Shown: piece by piece, positions 1 to 8,200 of the stretch
Layout: every line of letters starts with the position of its first letter
How positions within the stretch are numbered: the stretch's first letter is position 1
Source of the DNA: Hirudo medicinalis
Lineage: Eukaryota > Annelida > Clitellata > Hirudinida > Hirudinidae
DNA: 11,619 nucleotides
NCBI GenBank assembly: GCA_011800805.1
Contig: MPNW01000295.1
Span: 1 to 11,619, forward strand
Reading direction: 5' to 3'
Program-made: the position numbers and the translations under genes
The notes under the pieces: generated by a model
Database searches by the model: none
What the model was told of the DNA's origin: nothing
Seen by the model: the letters and a program-made list of their open reading frames with translations, nothing else

Positions 1-2
1 AA

Positions 3-182
3 TCACGATGCCTTATTGATGACATGAAAGATAGTAGCGGTAATCAGAAATGTGATGCATTGCTGAATGGAAATAATGCAACGAACTTAAAAAATCATCT
101 GAAGTACAAACACAAGTCAATTTATGCCGAACTGGACACAACTCACCCGTTGTGGACTTTTTTCTTATTTGTAACAAAATTA
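3..182 (+). pseudogene. BED-type zinc finger remnant, cut by window edge
   Basis: An open frame enters from the left edge and runs about 60 codons to a TAA at 180. It contains KCDALL, then NATNLKNHLKYKHK, then IYAEL. The block T-N-L-x-x-H-L-x-x-x-H is the second half of a BED zinc finger, a DNA-binding domain common in hAT transposases and their domesticated relatives. The expected second cysteine of the CxxC pair is missing (C-D-A-L at 51-62), so the finger is probably not functional. Codons after IYAEL look like non-coding read-through. It is most likely the end of a decayed hAT-type transposon or of a BED-bearing retroelement. A real exon of a neighbouring gene is possible but less likely. 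The family call rests on pattern recognition only. Confidence 0.42.
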
Positions 183-430
183 TAAAAGACATTATATTGA
201 TTTGCATTTGATACTTCATTCATGGCTTATGCTTACAGACTTAAAATTTGTGGAATTAATTTTAATTAAATTTATTATTTTTAATTAGAATAAAAATGTT
301 AGGATTACTTGAAATCTTGCACATTTGGTTCAGCTTCAATTTGTGCACTGTGAAAGTTGGATTGTACATTATGGTTAAGAAAATAACTACATAAGTACAC
401 GATTGTAAAATGGTCACATTGTAAGTGTGT
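183..430. other. AT-rich stretch without recognised feature
   Basis: Reading both strands shows no coding block, RNA gene or terminal repeat here. The sequence is A/T rich with short runs of AATTAAT-like words and ends where the TAACTG repeat begins. Confidence 0.5.
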
Positions 431-576
431 CCAGTAACTGTAACTATAACTGATAACTGGAAAGTTGTAACTGGTAACTGGAAAGACAGTGTAAAGTTAA
501 CTGTAACTTTAACTGTAACTGGAAAATACTAACTGTAACTCAAACTCTAACTGAAAAGTCCTAACTGAAATAACAC
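431..576. repeat. Degenerate TAACTG tandem repeat
   Basis: The words TAACTG, TAACTGG, TAACTT and TAACTA recur about fourteen times in roughly 146 bp, separated by short spacers such as GGAAAG. On the - strand this reads as repeated CAGTTA/AGTTAC. Spacing is irregular, so this is a decayed short tandem repeat rather than a clean microsatellite. On the - strand it lies about 75-85 nt downstream of the hammerhead-like motif at 650-706, so it could be a tail or tandem part of the same element. That link is inference. Confidence 0.7.
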
Positions 577-649
577 TGGATACAGCTTTCTCAGTTATAC
601 GCTTGCACCGTTTTAAGTACGAAAAAACTGTCAAATCTACATTTGCAGT

Positions 650-706
650 TTTTAATATCCGACTGATCAGTTTCGGCCTCTAAGGCTATCGTCAGGGTAA
701 TAAGAA
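650..706 (-). ncRNA. Hammerhead-ribozyme-like motif
   Basis: Read on the - strand, the core box CTGACGA (695-689) fits the hammerhead consensus CUGANGA, and GAAA follows at 674-671. The last A of GAAA starts a three-pair stem III, ACT (671-669) with AGT (664-662), closed by the tetraloop GATC. The next base, C661, completes the usual GUC cleavage triplet. Stem I starts with two G-C pairs (696/660 and 697/659) and is weak beyond them. Stem II is GCCT (686-683) with AGGC (679-676) and a TAG loop. It is separated from the core by an unpaired TA on one side and C on the other, which is unusual. Type I hammerheads with a minimal stem III are known from Penelope-like retroelements. No Penelope reverse transcriptase is visible in this window, so this would be a fragment or solo copy. 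Activity is uncertain because of the stem II junction. Confidence 0.42.
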
Positions 707-740
707 AATACGAAAATTTAAAGTAACAGTTACAAGAACA

Positions 741-1332
741 GGATCTTGTCCAGATAAGTCCCGCCACTAATGCAAAAAGTGCACGCGCGAAAAGTTAAGC
801 CCCACTTTTTGCCAGCTCCAATTTAATTCACGCACGCAACCTTGACCTATTTCTGATGTCTAGACATTTGAATATTTAAACGCGCGCCCTAAAAACAACT
901 CCTTATCCGCCTCTAGGCTCATTTTGTGCAAAAAGTTTCTACGTTCGGACGTAAAACCTGAAATGAACTTTCTGAAGCTTTCGACTCTCGTTCATGACAA
1001 GGAGACGGCAATACGTTAATCATACCGAAAACTTTGTGGATCCAACGACTGGAGCTCACACACAAACCATCGAATCTTAACGGCACGTCTACAAGATGCA
1101 GAATAAGCGCCAATGCTGCACACACCGATCTTTAGTGGACAGCTACTTGTGTGAGTTCGTTTGGAGGCAAAGGAACCGAAATACGGACCTTTTTCATGCG
1201 ATTTATTAATGACATGTCCCAATTTCACCCTCTTCAATAAAAACTAAAAGTACAAGTTTCATGTCCTCTTTTTATAATCTTTTTTGGGTGGCGGGGGTTA
1301 ACTTTTTGGCGGGGCTTATTTGGAAAAGATCC
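741..1332. mobile_element. Non-autonomous DNA transposon (MITE-like) with TIRs
   Basis: The left end (741-766, starting GGATCTTGTCCAGATAAG) and the reverse complement of the right end (1307-1332, starting GGATCTTTTCCAAATAAG) match at 22 of 26 positions. A second block follows inside each end, with AAAAGTTAAGCCCC on the left and AAAAGTTAACCCCC in the complement of the right. CAAGAA occurs directly outside both ends (733-738 and 1333-1338) and may be the target-site duplication, although the exact ends are uncertain by one or two bases. The inside is more GC-rich than its surroundings. It has only short frames of no recognisable protein, so it would depend on a transposase supplied elsewhere. 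The superfamily cannot be assigned. Confidence 0.6.
772..812. repeat. Subterminal inverted repeat of the TIR element
   Basis: GCAAAAAGTG at 772-781 is the perfect reverse complement of CACTTTTTGC at 803-812, with 21 bases between. TGCAAAAAGT occurs again in direct orientation at 927-936. Short repeated subterminal words are typical transposase-binding sites in MITE-like elements; that role is inferred here. Confidence 0.5.
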
Positions 1333-1519
1333 CAAGAAATATTTAAAAGTGAAATTAAAATTTAAAATACAAATGTCAAATATTTGATTATAGAAATGAA
1401 ACTAAAATATAACATAAAAGATAAAATGTTGAAGAGCAATTCTAAAATTGCAACAAAGGCAACAGATGTAGTTACAATGTATCACCGTTTTCTTCTGACA
1501 GCGATAAAAGCATTGTCAT
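1333..1519. other. AT-rich spacer, nothing recognised
   Basis: This is A-rich sequence with AAATTTAAAATA-like words between the TIR element and the unrecognised - strand ORF. No coding block or RNA gene is visible. Confidence 0.45.
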
Positions 1520-1861
1520 TCAGGTGAACAAACGAAGCAACGCTTGAGCGACATCCAGATTAACGCCAGAAACAAATCCATCGACTATAACATCTGAGAC
1601 TCCAGTTTTTCCAAGTACTACACAAGTTTTGTCTCTCAATGCACTGTCTTTGTTGGAGGTGCCTTTAATATGACCATCATGAAAAGATTTGACAGAAGCA
1701 TTATTTTGAAGAGACTGAACAGCCACTGAATCAGGAATTGCAGGATGACCATCAACAGTTGTGGATACAAATTTACTGGTGCCAACCTTCATATTGACTT
1801 TGATGAGAAAACTAACACAATTAAACAAGGATAAGATGCCATCGGTGAAATCTTTCTGCAT
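1520..1861 (-). CDS. Unrecognised 113-residue ORF
   Basis: This - strand frame of 113 codons opens with MQKDFTDGILSLF and closes with VAQALLRLFT before a TGA. It has a leucine-rich start, a middle rich in S, D and V, and a short LRDKTCVVLGKTG segment. I do not recognise a family. It starts within a few bases of where the pogo-like remnant upstream on the same strand stops, so it may be the decayed tail of that transposon or of an element inserted into it. It does not show the DDE catalytic blocks expected for a pogo-type transposase. Codon content is ordinary and free of stops, which in AT-rich DNA over 342 bp is mildly notable. It could be chance. Confidence 0.3.
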   Translation of the reverse strand: MQKDFTDGILSLFNCVSFLIKVNMKVGTSKFVSTTVDGHPAIPDSVAVQSLQNNASVKSFHDGHIKGTSNKDSALRDKTCVVLGKTGVSDVIVDGFVSGVNLDVAQALLRLFT

Positions 1862-1864
1862 ATT

Positions 1865-2269
1865 AATATATAATTAATATTTCTGTTATAGTTGATGAAT
1901 TTCGCAAAATAAAACCAGAAAGCCAATCTTCACCATCAGTAGAGTTAGCTCGCACCATTGATGAAGAAATTTCACATTAAGTCTAGCAGCACACCGGCAG
2001 GCGAGAACTCGTGCATTTTTAGGTGACAGTCCATGGTACATATCACCAGCAGTTATTAAATATTTGGCAATCAATTTTTATTGTTCATCAGAAAAAAGTT
2101 TTCTATTTGATTTATAGCCAGAAGTTGGTATCACTGCATTAAGTTCGCGAGCCACTTTAACCTTCTAAATATAACGGCCTAGTGTTGAATAGTGAATCTT
2201 GTAATTTTTTTGCAGTCTTTCTCAAGATCTAGATCTATTATCAATAACTGATGTTGCTACTTCTAACAT
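1865..2269 (-). pseudogene. pogo/Tigger-like transposase N-terminus, decayed
   Basis: On the - strand one frame runs from an ATG at 2269 with the layout of a psq/CENP-B-type helix-turn-helix protein. It has MLEVATSVIDN, then YSTLGRYI, then the linker SNRKLFSDEQ, then a second helix-turn-helix segment KYLITAGDMYHGLSPKNARVLA. Near 1965 the frame shifts, and GEDWLSGFILR follows, which corresponds to the conserved G-x-DW-x-x-GF-x-x-R block of this family. Three in-frame stop codons interrupt the first frame, and the DDE catalytic domain is missing. In the family this N-terminal part binds the transposon ends. The copy is dead. Similar N-termini occur in domesticated jerky-like genes, but the stops argue against one here. 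Confidence 0.62.
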
Positions 2270-2299
2270 TACTGTTTACCAAACCTCTTTCAGTAAGTC

Positions 2300-2465
2300 T
2301 TTTGTAATTTCTCGTGCTAAGAGTTAAAATAAATTACAAATTTAAAATAAAAATAGCTAATTTAAAAAATTCATTTTCAAATAAGATTATTTTTATGCAA
2401 ATATGCCGTTGTGTGACCAATTTATTGAAAAAAAAATATCAAGATTTTATATAAAATTGAACAGA
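2300..2465. other. AT-rich spacer, nothing recognised
   Basis: This stretch is A/T rich with runs such as AAAAAAAA around 2430. No coding block is visible on either strand. Confidence 0.4.
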
Positions 2466-2501
2466 GTTGGTTACAAGATGTTGCAAGATGCTGCAACCAA
2501 C
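2466..2501. repeat. Short inverted repeat
   Basis: GTTGGTTACA (2466-2475) pairs with TGCAACCAAC (2492-2501) at nine of ten positions around a 16-base loop that itself repeats CAAGATG. It could be the edge of a small element or a chance hairpin. Confidence 0.35.
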
Positions 2502-2559
2502 CCCGAAGCCATCAATTGACTTTTTGATGTAAAATTTCTTTGATCATGTTGATTAATCT

Positions 2560-2950
2560 TTCTGTCAGGATTTCGAACTGTGTGGACGCCATCAGTGAGT
2601 GGATGTTCAGCAGTCGTCTCCAAGTTGAACGCCAGCAAAACTGAGGTGATGTGGTCGACATGCACCTGAATTCTTTTCCAAATCGGTCATCTGCTCCGAC
2701 CTGATCCAGCCAGTACTAGCTGTCGGCAACCTTGGGATCTGGCTAGACTCAGACAGTTCCTTGACCAGTCACATCATCAAAATAACTCGTTCCTGCTATA
2801 CATCTCCCAGGGCAATTCGTAGCATCGCTGCTCCACTCTCACTTGATGTGCGGAAGCTTCTCATTACATCTTTTATGCTATCAAAGATTGATTACGACAA
2901 TTAAACTCTGATCGGTCTACTTGCCTACCGCCTCGAGCAACTTCAGAATC
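2560..2950 (+). pseudogene. CR1/L2-like LINE reverse transcriptase fragment
   Basis: Two frames together show the region just after the reverse transcriptase active site. AISEWMFSSRLQV and, after a frameshift, NASKTEVMWST form the block that follows the catalytic FADD segment. Then come DLIQPVLAVGNLGIWLDSD, SHIIKITRSCY, and LLITSFMLSKIDY up to a TAA at 2902, after which the frame resumes as LIGLLAYRLEQLQ. This order is typical of CR1/L2-type non-LTR elements. The catalytic aspartates are not in the window and neither an endonuclease nor a 3' end is present, so this is an internal fragment with a frameshift and a stop. It meets a different LINE near 2950. Confidence 0.65.
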
Positions 2951-4092
2951 CGTTGCATCAAACGCCTCAGTGCACTTAGAGCCATTTCGGGAGCTCATGG
3001 GGTGCAAACAAATCCAGCCTGCTACAAGTCTACAGGGCCACCACCCGCTCTCTCCTTGACTACGGCTTCGAAGCGATTGACCTAGGGTGCAGACACATCA
3101 AGGACGTCTACAACAAGATCCAGTATCAAGCATTGAAGATCTGTTGTGGTGGCATGAAGTAAACCAGTGCCTCGTCGTTGCTAGTGGAATGCGGTGACCT
3201 ACGTCGTAAGAAGCTCATGGCAAACCAAGTCTGTTAATAATATTTAATTTCTAATGGCAGAAAGTCCAAGGCTCAAGCGAGGTTTCATCTCATGATGAAG
3301 ATAAAAAGGAATTTCCACTCCAGTTGAGACAATTGAGTCCCTGCTTCCTAGAGATCTCCTAAGAGACATTGTAGAGGATGTCCCCACAACTCCCCCGCCC
3401 CCTGGAGACTGAAAATGCCAGAGATCGACATTTCGAACCTCTCCGTAGTAGCTGACAACCCTCTGAGGATGCTCATTGCAAGGGAGATAATCGAGGATCT
3501 CCAAGGAAACCTCCTCTGCTACACAGACGCCACCAAGACCTTGGACGACAGGGCCGGATTTGGAATATTCATTCCAGAGAAGCAAGTCGATATCAGCCTC
3601 AGGATGTCAAGTCACAACTGCATAAGAACTAGCAGCTATTGAGGACTATTTACTCCATGTGAAGAATTCCTATCAGAGGAGAACTTCAATATAGTCATTT
3701 TCAGAGATTCTCTTAGAGCCTTACAGGCACTAAAGGATTGCAACTATAAAGATTGAGATATCTATAAAACGCTATCTCTGATTTTAGAAATTCAATGCCC
3801 GTATTGGAATCCCTGGCAATGAGAATGCTCTAGCCACTACTAAGGAACAGATTGACCGATGGATTCCAGCGTCTAACAAGGATGTCAAAAAGTCTGTGGC
3901 AACATCATCCAACAGTGGCAAACCCTATGGGATGAAGACCCAGGAATTCTCCATTGCAAGACAACAGGGAAACTTGAGTCGATGAAGAGCAAATTCCATT
4001 GTGCCTCAACTTGGGGGGAAGAAAAAAGAGAATGTGGCTACATGTGACAGGTACCTCCGCTGTTATCACCGACAGAGTATTAAAAGGCATGT
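2950..4092 (+). pseudogene. RNase H-bearing LINE (R1/LOA/I-like) 3' half, broken
   Basis: The fragment starts with CIKRLSALRAISGA, followed in another frame by LLQVYRATTRSLLDYGFEA and YNKIQYQALKICCGGMK. This is the C-terminal part of the reverse transcriptase in RNase H-bearing LINEs. A TAA interrupts at 3160. After a linker, MPEIDIS at 3415 leads to LLCYTDATKT and AGFGIFIPE, the first strand of RNase H with its first catalytic Asp. The Glu motif LAAIED, the third motif FRDSLRALQAL and the last motif GIPGNENA follow in other frames. The His expected before GIPGNE reads Arg. Several frameshifts and stops make the copy dead. The coding tail continues into the repeats from 4093. Exact clade is uncertain. 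Confidence 0.7.
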
Positions 4093-4282
4093 GATTAAAT
4101 GCGGAAATGATTGGGTTCTTTGTTACTATCTAAATATCCAAAACACCGCCTGGATCCAATGATGACTATGAAGATAATAAATATTAATAAATGAATAGCA
4201 AAATTATAAATTAATTATTTCTATTTCGACTCAATAATGAAAGATATTTATCTTAATTGTGTTAGATTTTTCTCATCGTGCT
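4093..4282 (+). repeat. LINE 3' end, tandem copy A
   Basis: This segment from GATTAAATGCGGA to TCTCATCGTGCT is repeated in diverged form at 4306-4505. It continues the frame of the RNase H LINE, with stops, and ends in a coding tail reading PPGSNDDYEDNKY, followed by a TAATAA and an AT-rich 3' untranslated part. It is therefore the natural 3' end of the element upstream. Confidence 0.7.
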
Positions 4283-4305
4283 GGTGTTACATTCCGTTGC
4301 CAGAG

Positions 4306-4505
4306 GATTAAATGCGGAGGTGATTGGGTTCATTGTCACTATCCAAATATACCAAATACCGCCTGGCTCCAATAATGACTATGCATCTTCGTAGTCATTC
4401 TTTATAAATAAATATTAATAAATGACTAGCAAAATTATAAATTAATTTTTTGTTTTTCGACTCAATAATGAAAGATATTTTGTGTTAGATTTTTCTCATC
4501 GTGCT
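4306..4505 (+). repeat. LINE 3' end, tandem copy B
   Basis: This is a second copy of 4093-4282 after a 23-bp spacer. Its reading frame is less damaged than copy A: LNAEVIGFIVTIQIYQIPPG reads through positions where copy A has stops. It differs by an insertion of about 20 bp at 4383-4404 that creates a hairpin. It may be a separate 5'-truncated insertion of the same LINE family or a tandem duplication. Confidence 0.68.
4374..4398. repeat. Hairpin inside copy B
   Basis: AATGACTATG (4374-4383) pairs with CGTAGTCATT (4389-4398) over ten positions, including one wobble, with a five-base loop. The right arm is absent from copy A and resembles an inverted copy of the local GACTATGAAGA sequence, as a fold-back or template switch would produce. 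Confidence 0.6.
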
Positions 4506-5229
4506 CATCCCTTTACTACCGCCTGCAAATAAGGGGGTCGGGTAGGGAAATATACGTCTAGAGGAACCTTCCCATGGATTAACACTGTACTATTTTTGTT
4601 CAATTCATTAAGACTATTTACAGCGCGAACGTGCAAACTCAGCATTGAATGAAGTTATTTAGCTGTAATTCCACCATTTCAAGTCCCATTTCTTCTGGAA
4701 AATAGACAAGGATATTGCTTTGGGTGGTAGGGAATGCAACCGTTGCATATGACTTTTCGAAAAGTAATGAATTAGATTTAAATTTGGCTTTTGATATAGC
4801 ACGCAACCTACATATCTTATTTGCTATTCTACATAGTGTCTACTAATATAAATGTATTTTGATTTACGATACAGTTGTACTCGGGGCATTCCATGTCAAA
4901 TCATCACATCTGACATCACCATCTTGGATTTTGATGAAATTTGGCATATTTGTTAAACTGATATAAAACGAATAAAATAGCATAACAAGTGGAAATTATC
5001 TAATCAAAAAGCAAAATTAGAAAAAACATAATTTAAATTAGCATTTTTAGTTTGACAAATTTGATACTTTTAGTATTTTGTTTTACATGTTTACATGCAT
5101 GTTAAAGTCAAACGATAATGAAGTAACTTGAGGTAATTTTTCGGAGAGGTGGGTAAACTGTCACGTTCTAATTTTTAAAATCAAGATAGTTATCATAGCC
5201 AATCTTTGGCAGAGAATGTATCCAATTTT
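4506..5229. other. Upstream region of PUS7; no coding feature found
   Basis: There is no recognisable protein block on either strand. A PUS7 promoter and at least one 5' exon should lie here or further left, because a splice acceptor sits just before the first ATG. Possible donors are GTAATT near 5133 and GTGGGT near 5148, but neither can be confirmed. The segment around 4885-4950, with GGATTTTGATGAAATTTGG, resembles sequence seen in dispersed repeats, but no ends are visible. Confidence 0.4.
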
Positions 5230-5245
5230 TTTTTTATTTCAGAAC
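5230..5245 (+). promoter_or_regulatory. Splice acceptor before the first PUS7 coding ATG
   Basis: A polypyrimidine run (TTTTTTTTTATTTCAG) ends at 5242, only three bases before the ATG at 5246. It is a strong acceptor, so the exon with the start codon is not the first exon. The upstream exon could be purely untranslated or could add N-terminal residues. Confidence 0.65.
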
Positions 5246-8200
5246 ATGGAAGTTAATGCTGGCATTACAGAATACCTTTCAAAACGCTGCGGTATAACGG
5301 GAATAATAAAGCAAAGGTTCATTTTATGACTGTTTCTCTTCATTTTAATCTGTATTTTTTCTTTAGGCCATACATATTTTTTTTTCTGAAAACGATGATT
5401 TTGATTTATTTTAACGTCTTATCATATCAAGATACTCGGATTTCATAGTTAATGAAATAAACCTTAACGATGAAGTTGTTCACCTCAAAAGTTTGGCCTA
5501 TGACGAAGATAAATCAGATGTAAGCATAACTTTACTTTTATTTCAATTTATTAATTTGGATTTTCACAAAACAAGTAAAATATTATACAATGATATATAC
5601 TATATATATATACTATACAGAGAACATGAATATTTTGTGTGTGAAATGGAACCATTGGAGAGGGGCACTTTTTAATAATTTGTATATTACAATTTATATT
5701 ATTGTTGGACCTACAAGGAAGGGGTTACAGCTTCAATGTGTTCACCCTCTCGGTCAGTGCGAGAGGGATGGTTGGCAGGTCTACTTATGCCTTTTTCCAA
5801 TCAATATGCCCAACCAACATACAAACAGCATTTTTTGATAAAACTGTCAGAGGCCACAGAGATGGCATCACACTGGATTTGGACAACAAAAGACTGGAAG
5901 GTCATACTTCTCTTGAATTGTAAAGACAAGGAGCTTTACTCTAGAACCCGCTATGGCATGATTATATGGATAATTTAGACCAATGCCTCTTTCTCACTTG
6001 CTTTTAAGCTCTCTACTCTGAAATTATTTGCCTTGGAATGCAAACATAACACATTCTTTCTATATAAATAATTTAAATTATGTACACATTTATATATTTT
6101 TTGAGGTAAAAATTTTCGTCTAAACAAACTATTAAATACTAGGGCCCACTTTCTATTACAACATTTCTCAATCGATCTCTCCAATTACCAAATGTTCCAC
6201 CACTACTGGAATATTGTTCTCCTGTATGGAGTCCCAGTCTCAAATATCTTCAAGGAATCGAGTCTGTCAAAAGAAGATTTACAAGAGCCGTATTTAACCA
6301 GACTTAAGATTCTAGGGCTCAAAACACTTGAATATCGCTGTTTAATTTTAGACTTGTGCTTTTTGTTTAAATTATTAAATGGTTTCGTTAAAAGTGATCT
6401 TTTAAGTTTTGTACAATTTTCCAATTACAACCGCACACGGGGACATCGTTTCAAATTGTGCACGAGGAAGTGCTCGACTAATATCACTAAAAATGTTTTT
6501 TAGAACAGAATTGTTGCCATCTGGAACTCCTTACCAGACGATGTGGTATCTGCTGGCACCTTTTCTCGATTTAAATCATTATTACTCGACGCGGATTTAA
6601 CAAATTTCCTAAAAATTGCTGACTGATGTTCTGTCAACATTGCTTTTTTCTCATTCAATGTTGATTGTTTCTCTTCTGTGTTTTTTTGCTTAGGTCAATC
6701 GTATCAGTGGCTTAAGAATAGCCCTTCGACCGGATAAATAAATATTATACAAATAAATTCAGAGGAGTCCCATAAATTACTGCGGTATAATATTTACTGA
6801 TATATAACATGCAATACTGTTGACAGACAATGGAAACTCACGAACAAATATTATCAGAAGAACAGATGCAACACATAAATGATGTAAATCTAAATCTGAC
6901 CAAAGATTATAAAATTGTTGTAAGTTTTTCTTTTGTAAAACTGATTATAATATTAATACATACATAGGTATTTCTATTTGCACCTTGTCACCTTCATAAA
7001 TATGGAAATATTTAGCTAATTCTATTTCTAAGTATTTTGATTAAGCCCTTTATCTCTTATAGGCTGGTGATAAATTGGCAAGAACAAAAATTCATGAATT
7101 TATCAAAAAGGTTTATCCAAAGCTAAACAGTGTAACAACAGAAATAGGTGGTATGAAATATATATTGATAAACAGGGAGTGTGACAGAAGTATGAATTTT
7201 TGCATTTGTTGTATATATGTGATTATGATACTTAGTTTTGTGATTTTAATTGTAATTGTGATTATTTAAGATACTCTTGTCAGAAAATCATATTTATCTA
7301 AATTGCTGCAATAACTTCGATCATTATGTAAAATTACATTGTACACTTTAGAGAACAAAAAGTTGTATGGTAACTATTGCAAGTTTGTACTGTATAAGGA
7401 GAACAAGAGCACAATGGAAGCAATTGAATATATATCAAAATTGATGCGAGTGAAAAGTAGTATCTTTTCTTTTGCTGGAACTAAAGATAAAAGGGCAATA
7501 ACGTGTCAGGAAGTAACAGCTCACAGGTGAAGTTTTATCACCTAATGGTTAAATCATTTTAAAAATTGCTATTGTTTTTGTAGGGTTCATCCCTCAAGAC
7601 TTGCTAGCCTGAATAAAGTATTGAAAAATGTAGTCTTAGGGAATTTTAGGTTTGATAAATTAATTTGTTGATATTGTGTTTGTAAACTGCTACATTATTT
7701 TTGATCCCCTAAGATTGAATGTTTCAATTAATTATCTTTGTCCACATACCATTTTTTGTTTGCATGAATTAGCCACAATAACTGTTATCAATTTTGAAAT
7801 TGAATATATTTCATACTCTTTAATTTGCATAGGTTTTGTGGTAATCCTTTGAAACTTGGTGATTTGAATGGAAACTTCTTCCAAATTATTTTGAGGTATT
7901 TCTTCTTTATCATCACAATAATTACAACTTTAGAGAAGAATTTAAATTAAAAACATGTTTTTTAAAAATATTCTCAAGAATATAAGGGAATCAAATTAAC
8001 AACATTGCGAATTTTGCAATAAAACATCTTTATTACAGAAATTTGGATGATCCTGAAGAAAGGATTGAAGAATGTATGATGCTTTTAAAACAAAATGGCT
8101 TCATAAATTATTTTGGAATGCAGCGCTTTGGAATAACTGAAATTTGTAATTCAGAAATTGGGAGGTAAGTATACTTTAATAAGTTTAATATTATCACTTA

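Noticed and set aside
919..1237. Two overlapping - strand frames inside the TIR element
   Set aside because: Both are short and without known motifs. They are better explained by the GC-rich inside of a non-autonomous element.
3244..3585. Open - strand frame of 113 codons
   Set aside because: It is the shadow of the RNase H LINE on the + strand, whose motifs are recognisable, and the - strand product matches nothing.
4885..4950. Possible dispersed repeat containing GGATTTTGATGAAATTTGG
   Set aside because: It looks familiar from other invertebrate repeats, but no borders or coding blocks can be seen in one copy.
5352..5368. Alternative acceptor TTTTTTCTTTAG for PUS7 intron 1
   Set aside because: It is a good acceptor by sequence, but the following bases encode no PUS7 residues. 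The acceptor at 5431 restores the frame and the conserved YSDF segment.
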